Assembly (NCBI RefSeq): GCF_041296385.1
Contig: NC_091014.1
Coordinates: 9,213,578 to 9,277,577, forward strand
Direction of reading: 5' to 3'
Length of the DNA: 64,000 nucleotides
From: Aphelocoma coerulescens
Taxonomy: Eukaryota > Chordata > Aves > Passeriformes > Corvidae
Made by a program: the position numbers and the translations under genes. The notes beneath the pieces are model-generated. The model saw only the letters and a list, made by a program, of their open reading frames with translations. It ran no database searches and was not told where the DNA came from. Shown here one piece after another: positions 40,855-55,200 of this stretch. Each line of letters begins with the position of its first letter. The first letter of the stretch is position 1.

Positions 40855-41389
40855 CTTGTTGAGTGTGTTATATTTTTAATATTTAAGAAGTAAAATCATA
40901 ATAACCTGGAAACTCATACTCAGGTGCTGTGAATCACAAGAGTTTCTTGTGGAATAAAGCATACCTATCCATACTGTGTATGTCTGTATCTGAGTGTGCA
41001 TGGGTTGCTTTTCTGTGACTCTTGCATCTTTTATATCATTAGATTGTTATGAATAGAAGAACATTAAAACCACTCTAAAATTCCTTTTACACTGACAGAA
41101 TTTTGGATCAAATACATTGAAAGAAATAGAGAAGTGTGGGCATTTCTGAGATACTAGAGTTCACACATTACCAAGCAGTAGAGTTTGCAATTGCTGTATT
41201 TAACTTTCCTTGTCCAGTAATATGGAATAGAAAAATGAGGTTTTTCTATAGTGTCTAAAAGCCTAGAAAATTAATAGTTTAAAGTACTGCCTTCAGCTTT
41301 TACAAATTTCATGGAGAAGTGAAGACTCACCACAGTAAAGGAGGTGTTCAATACCTATGTGTGATTGACCAAAGCAGTTTCATTAGTGT

Positions 41390-41445
41390 GTTGTTTTTTA
41401 TTTGGTTGGTTGGTTGGTTGGTTGGTTGTTTTTTTTTGTTTTTAA
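41390..41445. repeat. (TTGG)6 microsatellite in a T-rich tract
   Basis: Six perfect TTGG units occupy 41402-41425, flanked by T-runs. Six GG steps could form a two-tier G-quadruplex on the + strand. It is a simple repeat and no gene is involved. Confidence 0.85.
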
Positions 41446-43119
41446 TATAACTTAAGCTGTGCTTTTGCCAAATACCAGTCTCAGAACTTTGCACCCTACA
41501 TTCTGACAAGAGGCAACAGTGTAAAAGTGGTGGGAAGAGAGGCTTTAGCAATATATTTCCTCCTTTTTCCATTCTCCCAAAGCAAAACTTGGAGTCTCTC
41601 TGAAGCCATTTGCCAGCATTTGCTATTAATCTGCAGCCTATATCTACATACTATAAATTTTTTTGAACCGTATTCAATGGGTCATTTAAATAAGTCTGCT
41701 GTCCAGCCATTATTCATGTGAGAAGCAATGCAACCAAATTGTATTGTGATTTTCCCGTTGCAAAATACTATCTTTTTTAAAATTTATTTACTAATATTTT
41801 ATTTTTCTGAAGGCAGAGTGGATGCAAACACAGTACCTGCCAAACTCACAGAGAGACTGCAGACAGAGGTTCCAGTTTTTAAGTTTCCAGGGCTTTGTGC
41901 ATTCAGATTCAGGCATTCTAACTTTGAACATGCCATTTATATCTTATAGCCAGTTAATCTGGAAGACAGAAGTCATATTGGCATGGAGGAAAATACAGGA
42001 ATGCAGTCTCTAAGCCCATGAAAGAATGTCACTGCATTACAGCAGCTTAGCAAGTTATCATACATCAGCTGAAGCACTGTAATTGTCTGTCTATGCACTT
42101 GAGCTTGCCCAGAGTGAGGTAAACATCCATATGCTCCAGGGATTACTCATTAAATGAAGCATTATGTTGTAGTACTGAGAAATCTCTGCTGTCCTTCCAT
42201 TGTTTTCTACTTTAAAGACAAATTTCTTCGGCATAAGACTAATTTTAATTATGTGATTTGCTGTGTGTATATGTTGGATATTTTTCAAGTGCTCATGCAG
42301 ACTGTAGACAAACACATACATGTGTGCACACACAACATTTTCCCTACTATAATTTGGTATTTCTGGCACTTTGTAATAGTAGGGTCAAAGCCAAACTGTA
42401 GCTACCTCTGGAAAGTCTTAAAAGTAGCTGAAATTGAAAAAGGTGGTGTAACTTTTCTGTTTTAAAAGCTAATGAGGACTTTTTTTCCAGAAAGTGTATG
42501 CTTTCTGTCATTGTTTCAATGTTAGTTTTTGATAAATTGAGAAACTTTTGAATATGTGTATTTTTTGAAACAATTCTGAAATTCATTAGGCAGTGACAGA
42601 AATGCCTTTACATTATAGTGATCCACTGCAGGTACAAACTTAACTTGAAATTTGACTTTTGATAGATATAATAGAAAGAATGAAATTATTCTGAATTCCA
42701 AGTAAATAAATATAACTAATTTGATCCTCTGAAATAATTACAGTTTATAATACTGAATTGAAAACTTTGTTTGTGTTGTAAAATGAAAGGAACTTTTTTG
42801 ATAGGGTTCACTATTGTATTTCTGTGAGCTGTAACCCCTTTGTATATTTCCTACCTGTCATGATTCACTGTGTTGCTAAAGAAGTTGTGTTCTGACAGGC
42901 CTTTAAATTAATGCCTATGCCTGTATGAAGCACAAGTATGGAGTACATGAAGTACAATTGTTTTAAGTATTCATATTTGTCTACTATTTGTTGCACTAAA
43001 ATCTAACAAACTCAAAGGAAGAATCACTTTCATGAGCTGTAAATTTCAAGTTCTGAACTATTGGCTTCATGAGAGTAAAAATTCTCCAGTGGGCGTAAGA
43101 TGTTCATCATGTCTTAACA

Positions 43120-43345
43120 TAAAGTCCAGGAGTCAAGGAAACCCCTGGCTGAAATAAGCTGCTCATCCAGTCTGCCATTCTGGCAGCAAGAGTAGGTAAG
43201 ACCAGATGTTTCAATGGAAGGCATAAATCTTCACAGTTTTACTGTTCTGTATTGCAAGATGGTGTTTCTTACATCACTCACACCTTGAAACATGAAGATT
43301 AATAGAGCTTATAAATCTCTTTCTTCATAGTCAATTTGTAGCATA
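43120..43345 (-). mobile_element. Ancient L3-type CR1 LINE fragment
   Basis: Read on the + strand, GCTCATCCAGTCTGCCATTC, CCAGATGTTTCAATGGAAGG and ACCTTGAAACATGAAGATTA come in that order. They match the reverse complement of the L3/CR1 3' region: 'gtccatctagtccagtatcctgtc', 'ccagatgcttcagaggaaggtgcaaga', then 'cctgaagcatgagg.ttata'. The order and spacing fit, with much substitution, so the copy is old. Boundaries are approximate. Confidence 0.65.
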
Positions 43346-44139
43346 AATCTTAAAACACATTTCTTAAATGATTCAATTTTAAGAGCAGAAGATTTTAAAG
43401 ATACATTATCAGCTGGTGCAAAAGTAAAACCGTTCACCCTCATGCCGCCTTTATTAAAGTTGTGGATATGAGAAAACCTGACCATTTCAGTAAACTAAAA
43501 GTGAATTTTACTGCAGGTGAGAGAGGCAAAGGGTCTTGTCAAGGAGAGATGCGACAGAGCTCCCCAGCTGCTGGGTGCTGGGATGCCTTTTTCATCCTAC
43601 CTGTCTGCAGGTATTCACAAGTTCGTGTGGGAGCCCTTCTGCAACTGGTGTGGAGCCACTGATGACTGTGAAACCTGAAGGGTTTCTCTTTCACTGATCT
43701 CACCTCTGGTTTTGCCCCACCCATGTATTTACCAGCCTTGGCAGAAATTGACTTTGCTGAATTGAACTTAATTTGTTCAAAGCTGGTCCTGGATTCTCAC
43801 CAAAGATTTAGTTGTGAAATATTATATCTCATCTTGTGCTGTGACCATAGCAAGATATTTTTCTTTGGCAGCAAATACTCATTAGAGCTGATGACTACTC
43901 TCACCTTCTTAACTTTCTCTTGACCAATTTTCACTTAATTTCCCACTCACTCCGTGACATGATTTTATGCAAAATAAAATAATGAGGTAGCATGTATAAT
44001 GCCTCTAATGTTGAAACAGTTGGATGATCATCACAACTAAATCAGAATTTTCAGGTTTTTTATTGCCCAGTTGGATCTACTTTCTGGCTAATGTTATGAA
44101 GGTGGTGGTGTATGAGGGGAAATTAATACATTATCACAT

Positions 44140-44460
44140 TGCACTGTTGGTATTGGAAGTGGTTCTTCACACATTGGGTAGCAGACATATAAAATTGTTT
44201 GCCAGATGGTGTTGCAGATGCAAGAATTTTACAAGGGCTCAAAGGGATGCTGGACAAGTACTTGAATGTGATATCTACTTGGGGTTGCAAAATAGACAGG
44301 CCACAATAGGCTCAGGAAATCTCCTGAGCTGAAAATAGATGGAGAGAAGGGGGAGCACTAAGGATGGGGAAATATCATATATAAATGTTCTATAATTATT
44401 CTTCTTACTGTTGAAAAGAGACCACTAGACTGGATGAGCCTTCAGTCTTGCCATTACAAA
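44140..44460 (+). mobile_element. Ancient L3-type CR1 LINE fragment
   Basis: GGTTCTTCACACATTGGGTA, TTTGCCAGATGGTGTTGCAG, GGGATGCTGGACAAGTACTT and finally CTGGATGAGCCTTCAGTCTT follow the order of the L3/CR1 3' region in the sense direction, where the final part reads 'ctggatggaccttgggtctgacc'. It is old and diverged. It is oriented opposite to the fragment at 43120-43345, about 0.8 kb away, so the two are separate insertions or were rearranged by an inversion. Confidence 0.6.
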
Positions 44461-45806
44461 CATTTTTATATTCTTACTTAAGTAACGAGCTGTTGTATGA
44501 GAGGATTTTTCTGGAACAAGAAATGAATGTTGAAGGTGGAGAAAACCCAGAACTGCTTAAATGTAGAAAATTAGTAATGTGTTTTTTGGTCCATATTGCT
44601 AAGGAAAGAAAATTGAGATAAAACTTTAATGCTGAAAGAAGATCAAATGCGATTACTTGCTCAGTTACTGACTGCATAGGTTTGCAGCCTTGCCTTTTTC
44701 ACTTTTATATATCACCTGACATTACGGTGAGGAATAGATCTTCATTGGTTTTGTGGTGATTTCTACTGGTAGTTCTCCAAGTACATATAGAAGGCATTTT
44801 CTGATGTAGCTGCATATCTTGTACATCCTACATGCTTCTTTCTAAACCTGTAGCAGAACTTAAGTTCTATAACTTGCACTACAGAACACATATACTACTG
44901 ATAAAGATAAAAACAGCTGTAGCACTATGTCTGCTAAAGATATTCTTCTTTTTCAGAATGGGGATCCTTATGTGGAACAATTAAAAGAGGCATGGTCAAG
45001 TTATAGTCCATGAGTCAGTCTAGTGACTCATGATACTGAAATTTATTATGCACATAAGGCATTTATTTTAATCTTATTTTTTTAAATTTGTCTCATCCTT
45101 TGTTAGGGTTGGCCTTGCATGCTGGATTCTTATCTTTTTATTGTTTTGTGTTTTTTAATGTTTACACATGCACGTCTTAAAAACAAGAATGTGGCTGAAG
45201 TGCCTCTAAGAAACAGATGCCAAGGCTTGAGTGGGCTTTTTGAATTCACTCACTCTGCACGTCCTGACTACCAGAGCTGGGTTATATTTGTAAATCTCAC
45301 CGGAAAGAGCTGACTTTCTTATCATACATAAAATTTAAACTTGAATCTGGCAGAATTTTTTTTGCCAAAAAAGTTATGGTTATCGTTGTTATTATTGCTG
45401 TTTTAATATTGTTAGGATTAATGATGATGGTGAAAATTATAACTGTCCTTACTCCCAAAATTGCTCTGCTTTACGTTAAGAAGACCAAAACTGCTGCTGT
45501 GTTTTTCTTTGCATATTTTAATGTTTTGACAGATAATATCAGCTACAGACTTTCATCAGCCATCTGAAGTTACTGCTTGCTGATCATTAGCATGACTACA
45601 ACCCATGAGGTTATAGATACTCTGAAACCATTCAAGAATAAGTGCTGTGAGAAGGTATTTTTCCAGAAAGTCCATCTGTAAGAAAAAATGCTATTTGCGT
45701 CCTCCCAGTTTTATTAGTGGCGTGAGACAATAGCAATTTAACAATCATTTTCCTTGTACAAGTTATTAGTCATCTGTGTTCTTTTGAGGTGATATTTTCA
45801 GTGTCC

Positions 45807-45835
45807 TTTTTTTTTCTTCTTTTTTTTTTTTTTTT
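45807..45835. repeat. Poly-T tract
   Basis: Twenty-nine bases of T with three C. It could be the reverse complement of a retrocopy poly-A tail, but no source sequence was recognised to its right. Confidence 0.75.
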
Positions 45836-48299
45836 GACATTAATGGCGCTTCTGTCACCATCTGGCTTAGGTGTTTGCGGATCTCCAGAATAACAAAACT
45901 CGCAGTTTGCATGTATGTTTCTGTTGTTCTCGGGGTGCAGAAAAATGTGACTATTTTGTGTTTCCTAGAAAGGGAGTTGTGAGACCTCAGCCTGCATTGC
46001 ACATTACACAGAAAGAATCAGTAATGAGCTCTTTCTGTGCCTCAGGAGGAGCACAAAGCAGCTGGAGTGGGACTAAGGGTCTAGACAGCTGAGCTCAGTG
46101 GGGATGGAGGATGGTCAGCACTACATAGAAAATGTTCGATAGCTTGTCAATTCATGACCCTGAGGTCTGAGAGGCTTCCATTCCCTCAGACAAATGCTGA
46201 TCTCCATTAATATGAATGGTTGAACTTCATTTGACATCAGTCAGTCCAGGCTCTGAGTGCAAGTACATTATTCCCAGTGCCATTAATGCGAGTCACATAC
46301 CCCAGCTGAGCAGACAAGGGAAGCAGAGTTTTCAGTAGTCATTGTTGTTTTGCTTTTGCAGGACTCTGTGAAGGTGGTCAATAGGTTTATTCCTCATTAT
46401 TGATTATCTTCAAGATATTTGTTGCATTTTGTGAAGTTCATCTGCAACCTTGTGCTTGCTTCTTAAAACTGATATGCTGTGTCATGTAGCCCATTTGACT
46501 GGGTAGAAAGAAGCATGCCATGTTTAAGATAGTGACACTGATAATTAGCTGTTAATATCTAATTTCACTCTTTTTTTTCACTTTAATTCCTCCTAGAATA
46601 TCTACTGAGTACATTTAGCATCAGCTTCCCCAGCTGAAAAAGTAGGGATGCATTTCCTTTGCAGTGACTCAATGATGTATATACTAGTTACTGTATATTT
46701 TAATTTGAATGTTTGAAAGGTATTATATAATTTTTGAAAACTGTATCTTAGTAGCGTTTTACTCTTCTCTAGGCACAGGAATTTTGATTTTGCATTGTGA
46801 CTTAAATAGACAATAACTAAAAATCAAGGCTTAAGTTGCTTAACTGGTTGTCACATACCTCATTTTAGAGGTGATTACCGTTTAGTTTGCTGAAGGACCC
46901 AAGGACTCAGATTCCTTTTGAACAGCCAATGTCTATTTTTTCTGATGATTTATTCATAGCAATTTGGTTTTTCCAGTTCCTTGTGAGGAAATTGCCCTTC
47001 ACAGGATCTGTCCATGTAAGGTTGTTGTATAATGCATGCTCATTTGCTTAGTTATATTTGTAAGCTCCAGCTGTGCCCATCACTTGCTAAATCTGTCATT
47101 GAAGGATTTTGTTTTAAATTCTGCCTGGCTTTGTTTTCAGATGTCTCTGAATTCCTTCCTGTGTTGAGTCACAGCTGTGAAAAGAGAAATCTCCCTCTTT
47201 AATTCAAGGGTTCGGTGGTTTAAAAGCACTAAAGCCTGGTGGGGAATGGCTTAAGGAAGACAGTTAATCATGGTGATCCCAAGGCTTCATAAACTTACAC
47301 AAGACTCATCTGACAGGAAGAGTCCTGGATATCTTCAAGTCCTGGTTTCTTTGAGGAGTGGCTGTTTTACCAGGGAGTGGAATCCTCTATGGAACAAGCA
47401 CCTGTGGTGTGTCTTTGCCACCTGCTCAGCTGTGGCTATGGAAACACAATCTTCTCCACTGCATCTCTTTTCCTAGCTAAGCCAGTGTGGAGCCCAAATC
47501 CTTTCCAGTAATTTTTTTCCCCCACAACCTTGAGAAATATTTAATCTGGTAGCTACAATGGCTTCCACTTGCTGGTGCCACTGGCAGGAAGGAGTTGCTG
47601 ATTTGGACAGAAAAGAGAGGTCAGCCTGGAACATGCAGATAGTCTTGTCTTCTGGGTGAGCAGAAGTCATTGGCTTGGTTTGGGTGTCAGCAGTTCATCC
47701 AGTGACATTTCTCACCCAGCTTCTTCTAACTCCAGTGGGGGAATCCTGGAAGAAATCCCCTTCTTGTCTCATCAGTGCAGGCAAAAGCCTTATTTCACAA
47801 ACTGTGTTAATAATTCTGACACTGAGTTCTGTGGTTAGTTTTCATGGAATGGGCAAACCAGGACCATGTGGATGAACAGTACCTGGCAGCTGTGAGATAC
47901 TGAATTAAGTTATACAGATAATGCAGTGCCTGCCCCTATGCTGTGTGTACTTGTCCTATGCACACACTGCTGTTCTTGATGCTGGGGTTTATGATCTGCC
48001 TGTGAATCAGTTCTTGAATTGCTGCAGCTTTTGGACAGTTTTAGAAAAGAAAAGTGATCCTGTTTTCAGTCAGATTTTAGTAGTAAGGTAGTTGATTCGT
48101 AAGTGGATCAGTTAGGCATTGCCCTTATCAGAAGAGTCCTTGGGAAGATAAGATGACTAGAGAGTAGAACAAGTCATTTGATGGCTGTCAGGCATCTAAG
48201 TTGAGGTGGAAGGGTGTTGTATGTTGAGCAAGACCTTCAGTGTGTGATTCAGTTCATTTATTCATTTGTCCATTAACTGCTAAAGGAAGTAGTAGAAAA

Positions 48300-48530
48300 A
48301 TTAAGGTTGAAGGAGACATTAGGAGGTCATACAGTTTTGTTTGTATTTCAAAGAACGGATAACTTCTGCTTTGGATGAGATTGCTCAGCTATGTCCAGTC
48401 AAGTTTCAAATGTCTGCAAAGATGGAGAATCCACGACTTCTCTGAGCTCCTGTTAGAGTATTGACTGTCCTTGTAGGGAATGAAACCTCAGAACTCCCTC
48501 AACATTGAGATTGCCTCATCATCTTAGGGG
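48300..48530 (-). mobile_element. CR1 LINE fragment
   Basis: The + strand reads AAGGTTGAAGGAGACATTAG, GATTGCTCAGCTATGTCCAG, then TCAAGTTTCAAATGTCTGC and AAGATGGAGAATCCACGAC, then TTCTCTGAGCTCCTGTTAGAG. This is the order of the reverse complement of CR1: 'ggttggaagggacctc', 'ttgctcagggccttgtccag', 'aagatggagattccacaacctctctgggcaacctgttcca'. The copy is moderately diverged and 5'-truncated. The right boundary is uncertain. Confidence 0.8.
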
Positions 48531-49239
48531 ACAAATGACTGCTGGGGAAAAGGAAATTAGAAGTGGTGTTTTACATCCTACCTTTTTTATATTGGTCTTC
48601 TGGTTATGGAAACTAGCTGGTTAACCATCAAAAAATCTTTCCTTTTTTTCAGTGAAATACTGATTCATCTGTGTACTCTCTGTCCTCACTTTGTCCTCAC
48701 AAGACAAAGGAAAGTTACTGTGGTTTTAAACCAAAGTGGAGGTATTTCTGTGTTGAATGGAGGAGGTGATACCTGAATTCTTGGTTTCTTTTTCAGTATG
48801 GCTGTTTCAGATTCCAGGAAATGTCGTGATAGCACCCTTCTCAAATCAGCTTAAAAATAGACCAGCAAAAAAACTATTGCACCCAATATAAATTGATTTC
48901 TGCTGTGACGCAAACAGAAAGTTCTTTGAGGGTCTGATAGTAGCATGTTGTAACCCTTGAAAATAATAAAACTGATGATCAGGGGACACAGGACTGTTAA
49001 AGATTTGATAACCCGCTGTCTGAACTCATGCTGGCAGCATGTTATTCCTTGCGCAGCTCTGTGAAGTTCTTTAGAGAAAATGAAACTGTGGTTGCTTGTA
49101 ATTTTCTGCAGTTCACACAAGCACTTAAATCAAGAATAAAACACTGAAGAAGTGATATTTGAGTCATGGATCTCACTGCAGGAGTCAAAAGTCTGTTTTC
49201 CCTGCGGAGAAGTTTGGTTCTGTGACTAAGGGGATGTGG

Positions 49240-49292
49240 GTACTGGTCCTGACTGCTAGTGTGACCTTATCCAAGGGATGTCATCTCCTATG
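49240..49292 (+). mobile_element. Possible MIR-like SINE relic
   Basis: CTGACTGCTAGTGTGACC then TTATCCAAGGGATGTCATCTCC resembles the MIR core 'ctggctgtgtgaccttgggcaagtcact'. Only about 50 bases match, so the call is weak. Confidence 0.3.
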
Positions 49293-52200
49293 GTAGCATT
49301 AAAAGAAATCCAGTTAACTCCTGATGACAAGGATAGAGGATAGAGAGTAGAGCCATTAAAGCTTTTAAACTGCTTGGATGCTGTGATGATGAGTACCTGA
49401 AGGAAACCCATCAAGAGGAATAGGTCCGCATTGAGTCAGTGACTTGTATAAGCTCACAAGTGGGATTTTTTATAGAGGCTCTGCTGATTCCCTGTCACAC
49501 ATACTCCAAATTTAAATGAAATCAAATGTTTAAAAGAACTAGGAAGGAAGCAAATGTGTTCAGCCCAACAATAAAATAACTGGGTTAATGGGCCAACACA
49601 GATCACTGCACTGCAGTGTACACGTTCATATGTGTATCATTTTACATTCTGGCTGCACAAAATGTTGATCCAAAATTAGTTGGACAATGGATTAAAAACA
49701 CCCTCCTCCAAAAGAGTTCAAGCATATAGTCATGAATTATTAAATCAATTTGTTGGAAGTGTAAATTAAAATCCTTCTGGCATGTCTTTCCCTATAGCGT
49801 GGTTTATGTATTAAACCCTGAAGGCTGTGCTGTACAGAGTTCACTGACAGTGCATCAAATAATGAGGCCATACATTGATGAAAGGAATTTTAGGAAAATC
49901 TGCCATTGGATATATAGCAAACATATTTGATCAAAGCCCAGCTGCCATATGAAGTACACATTTTTTAACTATTGCTAAACTGTATTAGCCTGAATTCTTT
50001 TGAAAACTATTATTTGACTTTTACACAGCTGACAATAAACTAAGTAGTACTGGCAGTTAAGGAAACATCCTATCAGGATTTGAAAAATAGAAATAATCCA
50101 AAAAAAAGTTTAATGATATAAAGATGCCTACTACAACATGCAGTTGCCTCTACTTAACATTTGTAACATTCTGTTTTTCTCTGAGAGTGTCATAGACTTT
50201 AGATACAGCTGGGGAATCTGAGAGTGCCTCCAAGCATTTAAACAAAATTACAAACTATTTGGCAAGACATTAATGCTTACATCAGATAATCTAGCTACAA
50301 ATTTTAGCACAGTGAAGCATTGGCTGTGAAATGAAATGAACATTATAAATATTTCTGTAAATGTAAATATTTGTTCCTTTATTTCTTTCTGCTTTGGGGA
50401 GGGTTTGTTTTGGGGTTGAGTTTTTGGTTTAGAAGGGTCTTCTGGGTTGTGACTGTGTGCATGGTCTGCAGGTTCAGCCTGCACACAGAGTTGGCTGGCT
50501 GGTGGTGCCTCAGATGCGTGCATGGCTGAAATGTGTAATATACTGTTGTATAGTGTACAATTAATGGAGCCATCCCGCACTAGGAGCTGGCTGAGGTCTG
50601 GACTGCTTGGATCAAGGACAGAAGAGCCCCAACTACTTGCATCTGCAGATGTATCCATGCAGACACCTTGCTGGCTGTACCCTTTCACTGTTACCCACCT
50701 TGGTGCTGTATCATGCAGAGCAGTAAGTCTGGATTTGATATATGACAGATTTCACCAGATGCTGCACTACCTTCTCATCAAGCTGGGTTTTTCATAAACG
50801 TACAAAAGGCATGGTAGGGCAAGTTCAAGTAACTAATCTGTAAAATATCCCATTGCCACTAGTTACTGGTAACCCCCAAAAATATCAGCCAGTTCAGACT
50901 TCTGGTCTCTGCTAGAGGACTCGTGCTCCACTTCTGCACATTTTGGAAGGTCTCCTACAACAGGAAATATAGAGAACAGTTTTTCCATAGCAAAACACTG
51001 GCAAGAATTCCTGGAGGTGAAAAAGAGACTAATCCTTCCTTTGTGTTGGCCATTGTAGGTTTATATTTCTTCCAGCAGAAGAATGGTGGTTGCAGGGTCA
51101 GTGGTTTAGCTGGCTTGACAGTGCTGCCTGGGGTTAATTCAGGCTGTGGCAGGACAAATGCAGTCTGCTAGGGTTTAAATGCTCAGGAAAATCTCCCCAA
51201 AATGAGCATTTATTTTCTCTGATGGCCATCATGACAATTTTCTGGCTTTTCAGTATTTTCTCAAGAGCAGGCCAAGGCTGTTCCACAGGCAAAGCTTCCT
51301 GCAAGTGTTCTCTCCCTGTCTTTTTCACTCAGAGCTGAGCCAAACCACCCCAAGTGCTGCAGGTGGTGACAGACATTTCAGAGGAAAATTCTCTGTCTCT
51401 CTTTGAAACCCTTCAGACGTCACAGTACTTGGCAGAAAGTGGTTTCCATCTAGTCTACCTTTTCATTAATGTCTCTAGGAATTTTCATGCTACTGCCTTT
51501 TTCTTTTCTTGGATACCAAAGTTACAAAACTCATCTTAGAATTGCTTTTCATAGCTTTAGTGGTTTTTCTGGTCTTCTGGGGAAACATGCTGTATTTAAA
51601 ATAATGTAACACTGAGGTTTGGCTTAGGGCTCCTTTTGATTCTTATGTGTTGCTAAATCGTGCCTTACACTGCTTTCTTCTTTGGCTTCTGTTTGGGTTT
51701 TGGGTTTATAAAGAGCCTATGGAAAGCTGTTATTATGGACGTAATACCTGAAGTCATAGTTCCTTCCTCAAAAGAAAACAAAAAAAAAAAACAGAGGAAA
51801 AAGAATCTAAGAGATGCATATACATCTAACTTTAGAGTGAAAGGTATGTTGATATTTCTGTGCAAAGATCCTGGCTGCACATCTGACTGGTGGGACATTT
51901 TATTTATGTGCCTACCTCCTCTTGGCAGTATCATTATCGGATGACAAGTTGCTTTCCACCCCATCCTTTTTCTTGAACAACAGATACTGTGTTTGAGAAA
52001 CAGTCTATAGAATGTAGAAAACCATGAGTATGATTTTTTTTTTTTTTGAGGAGATGCAATATACAAATAATTAGGGTTAGAGAATAGCATTTGTTTTATC
52101 GTCAGTCTTGGATTTATGTGTTATATGTCCAAAAGATTTAATGCCACAGATAAAATTTCTCAGAATCACCATTTGTAATGATACATAACATGTCTGTGTG

Positions 52201-55200
52201 CATGGCTGTCTATCTGCCCCTTTCTGAAAAGATTACTCCTGTGTCTGTGTGAAATCTTTGGGTGTAATCCTGACCTCACTGACATAGACCTGAAAAATAT
52301 CCCGGTATCTTCTGAGGATGAAGTGCTCATTTCCTATGTGTATAATTTTAGGTGCCTGACAGTAAATTTCATGGTCAGATAAGCTCTTCAGAGCAGTGTG
52401 ACACAGATCACTCTGTAAAGATTACCCATTTCTACCAGTGTTTATCTCCAGACAGACTACATGCCTGTTAGAAATGCTTCCACCAGTAGATTCCCTTCAG
52501 AAAGATGCAGAAAAGTATGAAAAAGTAAACAAAATAAGAGTTCCTTCCTTCTTCTCTCAAGTTTCACTTCCTTAGTCACCATTTTTACTTTAGCTTGAGT
52601 TCATCTCAATGTACAAAAAATCCAGCGTAATCCTCAAGTGTATTTTCTCTGTCTGTTGGAGAGCTTTATTTATTATCAGATGTTTCTTTGCAATACAAAC
52701 AGATTTTTTGCTGTCTTTGTTCCCTCAGTTGCATCCTCATTGTCTCTCAGACCCTTCGTTTTTCTTTGCTCTATTTGATTCTTCTCAAGTGGGAATCAGA
52801 GCAGTGATTTTTCTTGCCAAGTTATTGGTGTTGAATGGATAGTGTATAAATCCTGTGAGAATCTCAGTAAAAGTTAAAGCTTTTAAAGTTTTGTAAAACT
52901 CATTGTAAGCTGGGTTATGCTTCTTATGAGTCTTTGCTAATCATTTGGGTATTTAACAACAGTGAAGACTGCTCTATGGCAAAACCTCATCTAAACCAGG
53001 TACACTAAACCCAGTGATATAAGCAAAAAAAATGAAAAAAAGATCACCTACTCTAGGCTCACATCATGTTTTTTGATTGTACCATTGTCTTTTTATTAAT
53101 TAATTTTTCCTGGTGTTGGGAAGTGAGGCAATGCTGATCTGGGGTTTATGTAAAAAGCAGTATTTTTCTGAATCCTGAAAGAGAACATTTTCTGGACCAT
53201 AAACAGCACAAACCCTACTTAATAAGTAGGAGAATAGTGATGAATAATACTGTTTACCAGTTCTTGGATGGAGTTAACTGAGATTTCACAATGAAGAGAA
53301 AAGCATCTTCTGCCAAAAAATATATCAACAGACCATCTATCTAAGTGGTACAAGAACATAGTTTCATTGTGCTCTGGATGAATGTCATCTTTGTTATTGC
53401 AGAACTAAGTTAAGAATATTAAGTAAGTCTAAAGATGCAATTTTATTTTTAGTCTATTTGATTTTATAAGTTACTAATCTGAGTCATGTATGCTTATAGT
53501 TTTCTCATTAACAAAGACAATTCAATATCCTGTTCATGATTATAGTACAGTTTTGAACCACTCAACAGTCAACCATAGTAATTTTTCTTTTGGAATATGT
53601 ATGATAATTTCAAAGTGAGACATCTACATAATGCATTGGACACATATTTGTATATTTGTAGTTAAAGTAACATGCTTTAAATTTGTGTGCATATATATAA
53701 AGTACATATACTTAATGAAGAGATGATAAAGAGATAATGTACCTTCCAATAAATTTGAATTGTAGGTGGGGTAATTTTTGTTTCTTCTTGTAGGTGATTA
53801 ATTTTAAATCTTTTAAAGCAGTATGTTTGTCTGACAGGCCACTCATGCTATTTTCTTGATGTCTAGAAGGGACATCTTTTGCTGGCTTCTGACTCCATAG
53901 ACAAAAATAAAATAAAACCTCAAGATCTCAAACAAGGATAGATGAGGAAAAGAAAGAAAAACTCTGGCATCAGTGATAGTAAATTAGATATTGAGGCTAC
54001 ATGGCCTAGGCAACTTACTCATTAAGTTTATAATGAATTTATAAGCTTATAATGACTAGGTTGCTCTAGATTTTCAGTTGTCACAATTTGCAACATTGCT
54101 ATTAGATTCACTAAAACTGAGCCGTAACTCTTTATTTGAATGTAAAATTCTGAATTTTAAAATGACCTTGGAAACCTAGTGTTGGAAACAGGTTTTAAAT
54201 TATCCTCCAATTCCATAAAGGTTTTTATTTTACAGAACTAACCAAGAGTTACACGAATTGAGTTTAAAAAGTGTGTGTTTGCAGATGGGTCACAGTCCTT
54301 TCAGCTCTGGACTTCATGACGCCAGGAAAAGTCGGAAACTATACAGTATTTGTGAATGCAAGACTTTGCATTTAGATAGGTTTGAGCTGAACGATCTGAA
54401 AAAGCTCCCATAAGCACAGAACTCCTTACTGTCTGTGTGTTTGAGAAGGCTGAAGAGCTCTGTTTATTGCCACAAAGGGCCTGGAATAAATTATGTTTAG
54501 TAAATTGGCTCCAGGTTTTCTTGTTTCAGACAGTAGCTTCAGAGCAATCTGTTTTATAGGCTCCACTAAATCTGACCAATTGCAGGGAGGTGACACCTCA
54601 TTTCAGAGATGTGACATCACACATGTGCCAGTCAGGTCCAGCCCCTCTCTCTGTCAGGATGGCCGGGCACCAGCAGTTCAGCTTTCTGTCTTTTGGCACT
54701 TTAACCTACAGCCTGTTCCGAATTTATGGGCCCCGCAGGGAGATCCTAGCAGGATGGAGCCAGGCTGCTCAGCCCCTCCTCAGCTTTGTGCCTCCCACCC
54801 CTACATGGGGCAAATAAAAGCTTCTTTATTCCACTGGAAATGCCCCTGTTTCAGCGAGGTGTATGCCTGGCTTCCTTCCCTGGTCGGTCTTGCAGGTGAT
54901 AATTAACACAGTGCAGTGCTATTTCCTAGCTGAAGCCAAGGTGGGAAACCAGCTTTAGCCTCAGCATTTTTCATTTCAGACTCTTTTTCCTCATTTATTT
55001 TGGATCTGTTTGTGGTGAGGAAGTTTTACAATGTGTTGGTCCTTAGCTGAAGTATCGAAGAACTGAACAAACCAGTAATTTTTCCTTCTCTGACCAAATT
55101 CTTCTTACTTTTGAGGGGAGGAAAGAATGGGGGAGTCAAATTTGCGTTTAGGTTTTATGTTTTATTTCTGCTCGTGGAACTGTTTGCTACTGAGCTGCGT

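Noticed and set aside
50248..50688. 146-codon - strand open frame
   Set aside because: No recognisable domain and no splice or promoter context. An overlapping - strand frame is open over the same bases, consistent with chance.
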